This document shows, one piece after another, positions 10,001 through 21,920 of a DNA stretch of 64,000 bases (positions are counted from its first letter, which is position 1; every line of letters begins with the position of its first letter). Source of the stretch: Periconia sp. R9002 (Eukaryota > Ascomycota > Dothideomycetes > Pleosporales > Periconiaceae); NCBI GenBank assembly GCA_023627715.1, contig JAMAHW010000088.1:123281-187280 (forward strand), read 5' to 3'. Both the position numbers and the translations under genes were made by a program. The notes beneath the pieces were generated by a model. The model did no database searches and was not told where the DNA came from. It saw only the letters and a program-made list of their open reading frames with translations.

Positions 10001-13000
10001 AAAACGCCAGGTGGTGCACGCGCAGCAGCACTGCAGTAGCATTACGAGTACTATCGTATCGGCCACTTTTGCCATGTGGAGGAAGGAAGATGTTGGATGG
10101 ATCTCCGTCTCGATGTCGACGACGATGCAGGGAGGTAAATTACGGGCGGGTGCCACCTAGTAATGGGTTAGTAGGAGAGCAGGGGTGTGCGGATAGCGAT
10201 AACGCTTGTTGAGGGCCCTGAGCAAGAATCCAGGCAGAAGACCGTGAGCATGCTAACGGGAGACGGGAGGAGAGAGAGGCATGCCGCGATGGGCGGCACT
10301 TGAGGCACGGGTAAGTAGATGAAGAGGAAGTCGATAAGGCAAGGGCACCTGGGCAAGGGATCGGGGGCCGAGTCAACAACAGTCGAGAGGGAGGATGGGG
10401 ATGGATTATTTTGCTGACTTAGCCAGAAGACGACCGGACCAAGCCTAACCAAGCCAAGCCAATCTAAGCCAAGCCACCTGTGGATTTTTGACAGGGGCGC
10501 CGTTATGGGTAATTGCATGACTAGGCGCAAAGGCAATCGGAGCCTGGCCATGACGAGCGGCGGCGAAGGATGGCGGCTAATGAATCTAGTGAGATGAAAA
10601 ACGTGCCGAGGACATGCGCCCCATGAACAACAATTCCATCCTTCACGCCACGATCAAGAAGTCTTGGATGCTCTCTTGCGCACAATGGAATTGTCTAGTC
10701 TATGTATGTGCATGTGTATGTAGGTACTTGCACGGGATGAATGGATGGATGTATTCTTCGATCCATCTACCTGAAGCAAAGGACCGGTGGCCGACAGGGG
10801 GGCTAGCTGAGCGCCCGAGGATAAATGGAAAATGGAAAAAAGAAGGGGCGATTCATGAAAAGGAGAGAGAGATTCGAGACAAGACGAGACCACGAGCATG
10901 GCATTATCATCATATCATAATGGTATGATGGATGATGATTACCAGAGGTACAATGTATTGTAGATGGTGCTAACGGCGGCGGTTGTCGACTAGCGGCGGT
11001 GCTAGTCGAGGGTGCCCACATGGCCACACCAGAGCCAAAGCAGGCGTACATGTAGCTAGATCCGGGAGGGCACGCGAGGACTCTGCACCCGGGCCATTTG
11101 CAAAAAAAAGTCATGGGGGATCGCCGCGCCCACCAAAGCCAAAAAACACAGAGCCCAAACCACCCCTCGCTCCATCATCTCTACCGACACAGCCAGCCAA
11201 AAATGCAGAAGAAAGCAGAGCCCCTCCTCCCTCGTGGCCATGTATGTATTGCGTGCGGGTGCGGGGGGACGTGTTCGTGTGCGTGTGCGTTGCGTGTCTG
11301 ACCTGTAACCAGAAGCAGCCTGGCGGCGCTGCCCGTTTGGACGCAAACCTTGGCTTGGTCAAGTACCTAGATGATGCACACATAGTACAGACCGATGGTA
11401 CATGGTTATTAGGTAGCTACATGTAGCCATTGGGTATGATCGAGGTCACAAGCAGCGCATCAAGCATGGCGTACCTACCCTTGGTTTGGAGCCATGAAGC
11501 AATACCTAGGTAGTCGTGCAGAGTCTTGTGTCCTGTGTCCTGTGTCCTGTATCGGGGGTAGGGTAGGGGTGGCAGATCGAGGAACGATGATCCCGTGCCG
11601 CGTCGGCCATAGCATCCACATCGGCATCCTACCTGGCAATGATACATGCCATGGGTGCCGCGGGCCTGTGTATCGTGAGCGCTGAGCAGTGACAGTACCC
11701 AGGTATAGCTAGCTATCGAGTTATGGCAACAGCTCAGCACAACAATACAACAAATGCATCCATGTGGCACCATGGCGGCAGCATGCCTCTTCACAGCGCC
11801 ACCCGCCATGACTTGAGGTACAGCGAGCGGCCGTGGTTGACTCGGCGTGACGGTGTAATGGACAACAACGACAACGACATCGACGAAAGAAGACGAAGAC
11901 GACACGACAGGATTCACATGAGGGGTTCTCGCGGGCGCGCAGCAGAAGAACAAAGGGCGGGGGTCCGAGTCAGCCAGGTGAGACAGGCATGTACAGATGA
12001 TGGGATGGTGGAGCAACCATTCATTGATGATTCTGATGGTTCGGTACTGGCAAGGCAAGGCCCGACTAGGCTGGGCTGGACTTGGACTGGACAAGGCGCG
12101 GAGCCACAACAGAGCAACGGCATGGCGTACCAGGAGAAGAGCAGAGGATGGGGGTGAAGAGAAGGTGTGAGGGTCATGGACACGATGTTTTCATGTGTTG
12201 GAAAGCGAAAACGATTTCTGAAGGGGAAAGAGAAAAAAAAAAGAAGCTAGGCAGCCTTGACCTGATTGAACCATCTCCCACGTGCGCCGGCCGCGTTTCT
12301 GGGCGCTGTGCCGGGCGACCATTGGCTGCGTGGGCCCCCCAGGCTCCCTTGCCTTCTGAGCCCTGGCCTTCCCTGGGCTGCCCTAGTAAGCCAACCCTTG
12401 CGGATCCTCCTCCGCGAACTGAACCGTGTGCTCTCGCTCTCTCTCGCTCAATCTTTCTTCACTGCCCGTGAAAGTCCATAGTACCCCTACAGCCTACTTA
12501 GCTGACCGACCACCATACGTACATCTTATTCTCCGTGCACCCACCCTCCTCAGTCTGTCGTTCTCTGCCATAATCATTTACCTACTTACTCACATACCTA
12601 CACACCTACATACCTGTACTCTTGCTTGCTTCCCTCCCGTCCATGCTTCCTTGAAGGCTGAAGCTCTTGCTCTCTTAGAGACACCCTCCCTCGTGCCTCA
12701 CCCCTCGACCTCCTCATCGACCACCCCCCTCCCGCTCCCCCTACCCCCCTCCTCTCCTCTCCTGTCCTCTCCTCTCCTCCGCTCTTCTCTCCACCACACC
12801 ACACCATCCATCCATCCATCCCTCCCTCCCATCGCTTCATCGTTAGCTACGTCCTGCTCCTGGCACCGGCCCATGCAAGGCACGCCCAAACCAATCCGCC
12901 CGGCTGATGAGAGGGTCATTGCGACTGCCACTGCGACCGCGACCGCGACCCTGACTTGCCCTTGGGTGCGCGACCACGACCTCAAACGCCAATTGAATTG

Positions 13001-13826
13001 ATTGTCCTCCAACTCTTGCCTCCCGTTTTGCCCTGCCCGGCATTGCTCTGCTTTCTTTTGCCCCCCATTCATCCGCATCTCTTCCTCTCCTCCCATTACA
13101 TTCAGCCTCCCAGGCTTCCAGGCCCCGACATCGATTGAAATCGCCCACGGACTGGCCCTTTTTTTTGTATTCATTCTTGCCTCACCGTCTGTACCACGTC
13201 GCCCCAGCGCCCATCTACAGACCGCGCTGCATTGCGACGCTGCCTACGTTCTCGGGACCGCAACAACCAGCCAGGCCATCCAACCAAATCGTCCGTCGCA
13301 CTCAGGCTCATCTCATCTGCTCCTGATTCCATCCCATCTTGCCTGTCCCAGCTAGTCTACCCGCTATCCTGCAACCCACCCGCAATTGATTTCGCGCGTG
13401 GGCAAGAGCACGGCAGCCGCTTCCATCCATCTGGCTGCGCAACCAAAATCGGGAGCTCCATGGTGCAGCTGTAGTGCGCGAACCCTGGCTAACCATCTCT
13501 TGTTTGGTTCGGTGCCACTACCACGGCTACTACTGCAGGTCAAACGAACAAAAACCCTCGACTCCATCGCCATCTTCCTCGACACCCCCCGACCAATTGT
13601 CCCGCTTGAGTCTTTCCTTGGGCGCGCCTATTGAGACATCGTCTTCTTTGGTACTGCCCCGCTATCCACGCCTGGCCTGATTCGACTTCTATTTCCTACT
13701 TGGGAAAGCCTACCATCCACTTTCCGCATCTCCCTCGCGACTTCCTCGTGCCTGCACCTTCTTTTACCCTTCCTTCTTGCACCTTCTCCGTTTCTCCCCC
13801 CTTCGCTCTTGCCAATCTCCTTCATC
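7003..13826. other. 6.8 kb divergent intergenic region upstream of the bHLH gene
   Basis: No open frame here has protein character or plausible splicing. It contains short microsatellites: GGCAT repeats near 7251-7277, AAGCC repeats near 10440-10490, and TGTCC repeats near 9325-9340 and 11526-11551. GTAC/CATGTA-type motifs are frequent. From about 12,240 to 13,826 the plus strand becomes pyrimidine-rich, as is common around fungal transcription starts and in long 5' UTRs. A CCAAT-type box (ATTGG) is at 12321-12325. I infer an extended regulatory region and a long leader, probably with upstream ORFs, for the bHLH gene. Confidence 0.5.
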
Positions 13827-15580
13827 ATGGATCCCACTCCTCCGCATTACCCGCCCGGCCAGGTCAGCCTGTCCCAATCACAGGCACTGCCTTCCATCGC
13901 CTCTCTCACGAGCAACCTATCTCCTTCGGAGCAGAGTCCTATTCGCCCCAGGCAGCCCTCCGAAGCTCGTGATTCAGGCAACTGGTCCATTTCTCAAAGC
14001 AAACGTACTTCTCCCCTTCGACGGTGTCTTGTTTTGATCATCCTGCTAACAGCCAACTGGTAGACTCTTCCGGTATCTCCAACACCGCCGGGTTGCAGCT
14101 GCAAACCATTCTCAACGCTGAAGACTCACCCTCTCGCAACTCGGTGCCGGATACGCCCTCGTCTGCCAGATACCCCTCGGGCGTGTCTGGATTATCCACC
14201 GTGTCAAGTGTTGGTGCCCACCAAGTACGCCCTTTACCCACCATGCACCCGCCACCCCTCCCAGCTAACCTAGACGTAGCCGAGTACTCTTCCCTCGCTC
14301 AACCAGGGATTCGACAATCGCCTCAGCATTGAACAGGTCGAGTCTCGCCGTAGTAGTGTGGACAGTCGTATGAATGCCGGCATGACGCATCTTACCCTTA
14401 GCCCCGGTTCTCCGTACGATAGTCAAAATGCTTCACGCGTGTCCCTCGTTTCCAATCTCCAGCAGCAACGGGGTATCACCACGGTCGACCAGCGGCCGAT
14501 TGGTGCTTCTCCGCTGTCTCCTCTCGGCCCTCAGTCGACAGTCCGTGTAAACCAGCCTCCGCGTAGAGCACCAGTGATCAATCCGAACCCTAGGAGTGTT
14601 TCCGGAATGCCCGATCCCATGGCCGCTGCTCCCACAAAAGGCTATGCTTGGGCTTTTCCGGCTGAACCTGATGAGGAAAGAAGGGGTTCTAGCAGCGGTG
14701 AGTCTAGTGTGGGACATTCCATGCCCTCTCGCCAGAACAGTTTCGCCACCTCCGTTACCAGTAGCATTTTTACCAAAGATTCCTTGCTCCCCATGGGGCA
14801 GAAGAGATTAGATGACGGCACGGCGCCCAGTATTGATAACTGCGCAACATCAACAGTACTGACTTTTGATGCAGAGATTCCCACAACACATCATCACTCG
14901 ATGCAACATCGTAGTGTCACGAATCTGCAGACGGCCGAGCAGGTCAATGCCGCAGGCGGCGGAAACTACAGTAGGACGCCCGAACTCCGCGTCAGCCATA
15001 AAATGGCAGAACGAAAGCGTCGCAGCGAGATGAAATCATTATTTGACGACTTGAACAATATCCTGCCTAATTCACCTGGTAGCAAGTCGAGCAAGTGGGA
15101 GATTCTGACAAAATGTAAGCACCTCCGCTTCTTGTGCTCGTCCATGTTGCTCATGCTGGTGTAGCCATCGATCACATCAGAAATCTCACGCGTAATTACG
15201 AAAGTGCGCGTGTGGAACTAACACGTCTACGGCCTGACGCCGAGTATGCTCGTCGCGCACAGGAAGAGAACGAGTTGCTCCGCAACGAGGTTACCGCCAT
15301 GTGGCAGCAACTTCGTCGCCTGGACCCCAACAATCCCCACGTTTACGGCAACTTGACGACCTCGTTAGCTCAACAATATGCCAGCACGCCAGGATCCACA
15401 ACCAATGTCTTGCCGCCGCTTCAGCAGCAACAGCAGCAGCAGCAGCAACAAGCCCAGCTGCAGCCACAGCACCAGCAGCAGACCCCAACACAGGCGTCAC
15501 CGTGGGCAGCTCCACCCCCCTCCGCGATGCAGGGCGTTGAATTTGGTGGTCCTCGACCTTACGAGCACGGCATTCGTTAG
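13827..15580 (+). CDS. bHLH transcription factor, 520 aa
   Basis: Four exons, 13827-14004, 14064-14224, 14307-15114 and 15165-15580, join with matching phases to give 520 residues. The basic region and first helix read HKMAERKRRSEMKSLFDDLN (about residues 342-361). The loop carries NSPGSKSSKWEIL, and the second helix (LTKSIDHIRNL) begins after the third intron. The third intron thus splits the HLH domain. The helix continues into a heptad-like coil (YESARVELTRL, RRAQEENELLRNEV), so a leucine-zipper-like extension is likely. The region before the domain is Ser/Pro-rich and disordered; a glutamine run follows at about residues 467-480. The conserved Glu of the basic region (MAERKRR) suggests E-box (CANNTG) binding. 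Relatives in filamentous fungi act in development and metabolism; the specific role is not visible here. Confidence 0.88.
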
Positions 15581-18500
15581 GAGCCGATTTCCTTCCCCTC
15601 TGCGGACCGGACTCCCTGAGCTGTCCTTTGTATAATAGCGTACTCCTGTATCATCCCCGAACCGCGGGTTTTGAGACATACCTCAAGACATGCATCACCT
15701 GGTGTGGCATTAATCTACTCCGACCATGGATCCTCGCGAATGTTGCGATTGGTTCAGCCAACATCACAATCATTTTCCTTTGTTACATTATATCATTAGG
15801 GTGGAAGAGGTAGGCGTATGGATTTGGCGCAGAATAATGGGTCACGGTCAGCCCTGGTGACGGCTGACTTGGTTTAATGGTTCCTTGACTGCATTCGATT
15901 ATATCCAGGATATTCGGGGACATTGGGCAACTTTCCTTGCCTCTCTTCATGGGATCGTAGAGACTCTATAGCCATGGGTGAACGGTGAATAGGGAGGGGA
16001 GGTTTATTTTTTTTCTGTTTGCGGACGCACATCCGCTTCCTGGGTGGGATTAAAAAAAAAGTATGTTTCTGCTTGTGTATGTTACCTGGTCGACAATGGT
16101 ATGTCGGACGCATCGTTTTTCAAGAGGTGGTTTGGTGATGAAGCAGTTGATGCATGTCTTTGGTCTTGCATGGTTCGTTCACTTCTTTTGTTACGACGTG
16201 GGAGAGTAGGGGCGCGCAAGCTAGCAAGTAGGCACATGTAAGCAGAGGACATTTGTTGATGTGCTGCACTCGAATGGAATGTTTGAGACGTTTTTCTAAA
16301 GGACCAAATGTCTCATTGATGTTGTCATGATCGGTGAAGACGATACTTTACTTCTCTCTCTCTCTCTCAACCATCACCTTGTCTGCAGCGCCTCATGAAC
16401 TATTCGCTGTGTATCCTGGTTCATTGACCGTCGCTTGACTACCGTTCGTTCTCGTCCACCAATGTTTTACAATGCCGGATCACAAAAGAGCATTGATCTT
16501 GATAGTAACTTCCCACACGAAGGCTACCCTAGAAGATCAAGTCGAGGTCCTCTCTTTGACCGGTTCCTCTTCCAACATCCCGACTGTAGATGATGTAACG
16601 AATTCAAGATGTTGTAAGATTCTTGTATACTATGTTCAGGAGGGGAAATTTATAGAAAAGGGGATTTTGTTACTGATTGTACTAGTCGAAAGTATGCATG
16701 TATGTACACACTGATATCTCCGCGATGTTGACGGGCCTTTGGATGTTGATGTTGAAAACTAGGTCTGCTCCTACTACTTCTTGGTGGAGAACGCAAGATT
16801 AATTGGAGCAATTCCTGGTGATTGGGAAATGTAATGAGTTCAACCACGGATAGTTATGACGGCGCTGTTCTTCCAAACTATCATCTGTTCGGTGGTAACT
16901 ATCAGATGCGGGGGGAAGGCGCGTATACAAAAGTCGGAGTGGACAAAGAGGGCGGTCGCTGGTGTCAGAGTTTAACACGACGTTACGGTTACTGGGCAAA
17001 ATCGCGATGCTACAAGTAAATACCCAGGGCCATAAAAAGATGTAAACAAGCTCATCACTCTCAACACCTCGGATGACAACAGACATCCCAGACTCTCTGC
17101 TAGACAACCCACGCAAATATCTCGAATATTTTTATCAAAGCAGAGGCTAGCGTACCTTGTGAGGCTCGTATCACGAATTATCAGATAGTCTCCCCCGCGA
17201 ATCATTCAGCAGCCCTTCCCACGATGTACGCCGCATCTCTTTCTCCATCAATACCAAATCAGAAACCGTCCATCTCACAGCATCACCACCTCCGAGACGC
17301 GGTACTTGCCCCCGTTTCAAGATGTACATAAACTACTACATATGTATGATTAACGTAACTAATTACAACAGCTTGTAGGTAGGTAGGTAGCATCAAAGCA
17401 AATCCAGAAGTTCAGTGTGCGGAGTTATGGTGAGAGTAAGTGCGGATAGGCAAAAGAAGGATAGGGGGGGGGGGGGGGGGGGGGGGGAAACCAAAAAGGA
17501 TTGGAAGTGGGATTTAATTTTTGTAAGAATTAAANNNNNNNNNNCCCCCCCCAAACCAATCTCGATTGTAAGAGAGATGTAAATTTGGTAAGACTGATAA
17601 CGTGGAATTACTAGTAAAAGAAAACATATAAGTTGATCGATACTTTTTGGAATAAATACGAATTGTTCGATGTCTGACATAGCACGGTAACTATCTGGTA
17701 TGTTTAATCTGTGCAACGCGACAGTGTGGGTTTGCGGTGCTGGGCATTCAGGTACCGTTCACTAATATGTTCATAGATGTATGCTGTATTGCAGTTTACA
17801 TACGTATATCGCTTTTTTACGTGACACAGATTCTCAAGTTGCTCCTTGTCATTTAATGAGCTTTTCCCGCGGACGGTAATATTTCTCTCTCTCTTTCTTT
17901 TGCGAAATCTACAGCCTTAGCCGCAAACACGACTCCTCCATATACAACCATGCATTCTAAGCGTTGATGATTTAAATCTCAACAAAACAGTACGCAAAGG
18001 GGGCAGGTTGGATGATAAGAACCAAAGGAAACACACACAGTTCATACAAAAATAAAAGAAGGGGGAAACGGGTGTGAGTGTGAGATTCCACCAATTACCC
18101 GAGAAAAAGAAAGAAAAACCACAAAATAGAAGTAGAAGTAATGGCGGTATGGTGGTTGGTAAACAGGGTGAGGTTGAGATCTTAACAACATCCATCCTTC
18201 TTTTGGTTGAGTTCAAATTCAGCCGTGGCAGGAGAAGGGAGGATTGGACATGTTTTCTTTTTCTTTTTCTGCTGCCTTCTTATGTATATCGCGAGCATGA
18301 ACGAAAATAAGAGGAAAGGGGAGGAGGAGAGGAAAGGATAGAACTCCGTCTTCCTCTCTGTCGTTGAAGTGTTTGTATGTCATGCTCCATCTACCATGGT
18401 TGCAACGAGATATGGAGATCCCTGCTCTCGGCTCACCAATAGACTCTGGAGAAAGCAGGGTCGGAATTTTCAACTCGGCACATTTGCATAAAATTGTGAC

Positions 18501-18904
18501 AAACAGCTATCCTCAAAGACATCTAGAACATACATCTGTGCATATACACGACTATGGATACCAGGAGAAACAAGGAGCGCAAGAGGGTGGATAATCATGT
18601 AAGAATATCGGCCAAAAGAGCAAGAACAATACCAACACAAGGAGAAAACAAGGAATGGGTAATAGCTAAATCATCGCTCAATCATAACAGTCATTCCGAC
18701 CCTAGTCTGGACATGGGTATACGCTAAATCGTAGCACCTCATCTCATCAAAACAATAATAGCATTACAAGGCCGTTGTCAAATAATTGACTCCATCCCCG
18801 CTTCATTTGTCGGCGTATTTCGATCTTCTGCGTTTGGGGGGAGATAGAGCGTCATCTCCCTTCGTATTCTCCTTCTTTTGATGACGAAGAGACGGGTCGT
18901 CCTT
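15581..18904. other. Gene-poor stretch between the bHLH and NTF2-like genes
   Basis: This 3.3 kb holds the 3' UTRs of two convergent genes. I see no convincing coding sequence; open frames at 16472-16714, 16822-17019 and 18364-18594 lack protein character. It includes a CT microsatellite (about 16353-16368), a 24-base G run and an assembly gap. Confidence 0.5.
17464..17552. other. Assembly gap (10 N) with G and C homopolymers
   Basis: A run of 24 G occupies 17464-17487. Ten N fill 17535-17544, and eight C follow at 17545-17552. This is a sequencing or assembly break at homopolymers; the true length is unknown. Confidence 0.95.
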
Positions 18905-20700
18905 CTAAAAATCCCAATCGAAACCCCCTGATCCTGTGCCCTTGCGGCCTCCCATTCCATTGCCCATGCTCTTGATGCCTGCGTTCTGCTTTTTGACTAC
19001 GTCTGGTTCTTCTTCATACAGGCTGAACTCAGTACCTTTGCGGCCACCCATGCCATTACCCGCAATGTTGATGCCGCCACGGTTACCTGGGGTGTCGTCA
19101 TAGAGCTTCCAGTTGGTTTGGATGGCTTTCTTCTTGATCTCCGGGACAGCGGGCTTGGAATTGGTCTTGCCATGGGTGGGGCTATCGTCTGTCATTTCGA
19201 AGTGGGGAGCAAAGTCTTTCTGGCGGTTTTCATTCTTGATGTGGGTGGTTACGTCGTTGTGAGCACGCTTGTTGTCGCCTCTGGGACCACCTTCTTCATC
19301 GCCAGAAGATGAGCCAAGGACATGGTCCTTGTATAAGCCCTTGTTTGCATTGCGTCCTTTAGACGATACCAATCTGCGCTGGCCTTCTGGAGTGGCGTCA
19401 TCCACGAACTCAAAGTGGGGATCGGCATCAGGACGTGCTTTGTGAACCACAGGTCGTCGAACAGGAGATCCCTCATCCTAAAATCATACAGAGTCAGCTC
19501 GAATCGTTTCAACTATAAGTGATGAAGAAAATCAACCTCAAAAGGTTCAGGTTTGTAGTAATCACCCACCTCGTCATCGCTCCAACCAAAGTGTCGAACA
19601 TTTTGGCTAAGAATCTTAGTCTTGGGCTTCGCAGGGGTATTAAAATCTTCGAAATCCCAGGTCGACTGGTGCTGCGACCTAGACGGACGGTGACCCTCCT
19701 TGACCTTCGGTGTGTCCTCACCGTCGCCGAATTCGAAGTGTTGATACTTCTTCGAATTTGTCTTCACGCTGCTCATGGGGGTCGGTGCCTCCTCTTCGTT
19801 GCCAGCCTCGTCAAACAGACGGTTCCCCTTGAAGTTTCTCCCACCTCCTGCCTTGACAGGGATGCCACGTTTAGCGGGGGATTCGGTGTCGTCGACGGCA
19901 ACAGCTGATGCGGATGCCTCATCGACGAAAAGCTCGCCCAGGTCGCGAGGTGGAGGTTTCATGGATTGGGTGCGAGGGCCGGCGGGACGCAATTCGGTGC
20001 GCTCTTGGTTTACGTCGCGGGGCTGGAAGAGCTGCAGACTCGCATGCGGGTCATTCATGGCATTGGTGGTCGAACCACGGGAGCGCCCAGAGCGTACCGA
20101 AACCTCGTCTGCTCCTCGAGCTGCGACGGCTTGAGGGGAGCCATCGGACGACGAAGTGACAGCAGAGCTTGAAGTCACTAGGCGAATCTGATCTTTGCCG
20201 TCGCGAATTGGCCAATTGCGAGCGCGCGCACCAATGACTTCGACTTGCTTCAAGAGAGAGCCCTGGTCCCAATACAGGCGAACCTGGTGGATCTTGCCGT
20301 GTTCGTTGAAATGAACTATGTGGACCTGGGGGCCAGTAAATGTCAGATCCCTGGTGGCGCGACAGTTGCGCATACAATGGCCAAATCAACATACCATGGG
20401 AAAAGTCACGACTCGATCGGCCACGAAGTTGTCGTCCAATCCTGGAAGGTAGGCGCCACCTCCATTAACAAACTCGACGGTAAGCTCGACATCAACGGCC
20501 AGGGAGTTCCCACCGTCAACGGCACTCAGGATTTTTTCCTCCTTCTTCTTGAGCAGCTTTTGCTGGGCGGCGAAATGTTTGGATATGGCGGCAGCACCTT
20601 GTATGCTGGTCAGGGTAGTGATGTAGTGCAGGGAGGCGTCATCGGCAAGGGCGCTGGGCGACTGCGAGGCGAGGAAGGCCTTGTATGTGGAAAGCGACAT
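18905..20700 (-). CDS. NTF2-like domain protein with repeated short acidic motif, 555 aa
   Basis: Exons 20395-20700, 19537-20325 and 18905-19477 join in phase 0 across introns of 69 and 59 bases, giving 555 residues. Residues 1 to about 150 form an NTF2/SnoaL-like cone domain (MSLSTYKAFLAS at the start; AYLPGLDDNFVADRVVTF; then IHQVRLYWDQGSLLKQVEV). The rest is predicted disordered and carries a recurring motif of His/Asn-aromatic-x-aromatic followed by acidic residues and Pro: QHFEFGDGEDTP, RHFGWSDDE, PHFEFVDDATP, PHFEMTDDSP, NWKLYDDTP. Near the C-terminus NGMGGRKGT occurs twice. NTF2-like folds bind small ligands or partner proteins. The motif repeats look like linear docking sites. I infer a scaffold protein with unknown partners. 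Confidence 0.82.
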
Positions 20701-21920
20701 GGCGTAGGGTATATGTGTGTATGTATACGCTGTATGGCTGTGGGCGCAAAAGTCAATGTTGGAAGTATGTGAGAGTGTAGAGTCCGACTGGATATGAGGC
20801 GAAAGCGAGAGGAGGAAGGGTAGGAAGGGGAACAAGAGAAGGTGGGTGCAGTGGGAAGCGCGTAGGAGAGAAGGAGGGAGAGAATAAGAATAAGGTTGAG
20901 AATGGTACAGCCAGCTTGGGCAGGAAGGAGGGAAGAGGACAGAGAAAGGTAAACAAAAGGGACAAACACCGACTGCGTGTGGATCGTTTGGACACACCGA
21001 CAGGGCTGCAGGGGAGTGAGGGGCATGTGACTTTACTCTGGAACGTCAAATCGAACCTACCTACCTAGTTCCAGTGGAGACCCCCGCCCGCATCAGCGCG
21101 AACCATCAATCTGATACTCGGTCTACACGACAACGAACGTGTTTACCACGCCATCAAATACATGCCGTTCCCGTATACATACACAAACTACCTACACACA
21201 CATGTAGTCACACACGTTTCTGAGTACCTGGGTTACTACATCCATCTCCCGTCCCTTTTGGCGACTACATCCTTTAGCAAGATTGCATCTTGTTTGGCGC
21301 GTTTCAGATTGGGGCTCACTCACTCACTGCCGCCCCTTTCGCCCACACCCAAGCACCCCGAGCAATACACCTCCTCTGCTCCATCTTCTTGCACAAACAT
21401 TCACACCGTCTCTTGCGCATCCTGTAAGAATAAACTGTTACACTGCAATTCTGAAAAAATTTCGACTACCATTGTTGCTGCTGCATCCTCTTCAGCACAG
21501 AAGCGGCTCCTCGCCCGTCGCTAGCCCATGTTTCTGCTACCGTACTTGCACAACTCTGCGCCCTCACAACCTTCGCTGAAACAGCCCTTGCTACATACAG
21601 TACATTACATCCGGGGCGCCTCTTCAACATCTTCCATCATATGTAGAATCCAAAAGAATGTGCAAGTGAAGATTAGCACCTCCCGCGCGGCATGCTACTG
21701 CATCCAGGAAGATACATAGATAAGACAGACATCACTTAACAAAAGAGATTGAAAACAAAACATTCGCGTCCATGTTCCTTCCAAGTGAGTCATTAGCAGT
21801 GCCAAGGTGCACCGCATGCTGAGCTTCTTTGCTCAAAGAAAGATGGAGATGGTGTAGAGAGGAAAGACAAACGTGAACTTTGGACAAGTAGATGGACCAA
21901 AAATCAAATGACGCATAGAT
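20701..21920. other. Intergenic region, promoter of the NTF2-like gene
   Basis: Both flanking genes read leftward. The minus strand is pyrimidine-rich upstream of the ATG at 20700 (about 20,760-20,960), as in fungal promoters. The right part probably contains the 3' UTR of the MFS gene. No gene was seen. Confidence 0.5.

Noticed and set aside
12426..13001. 191-codon plus-strand frame
   Set aside because: Made of Ser/Pro/Leu from CT-rich sequence; more likely promoter or leader of the bHLH gene.
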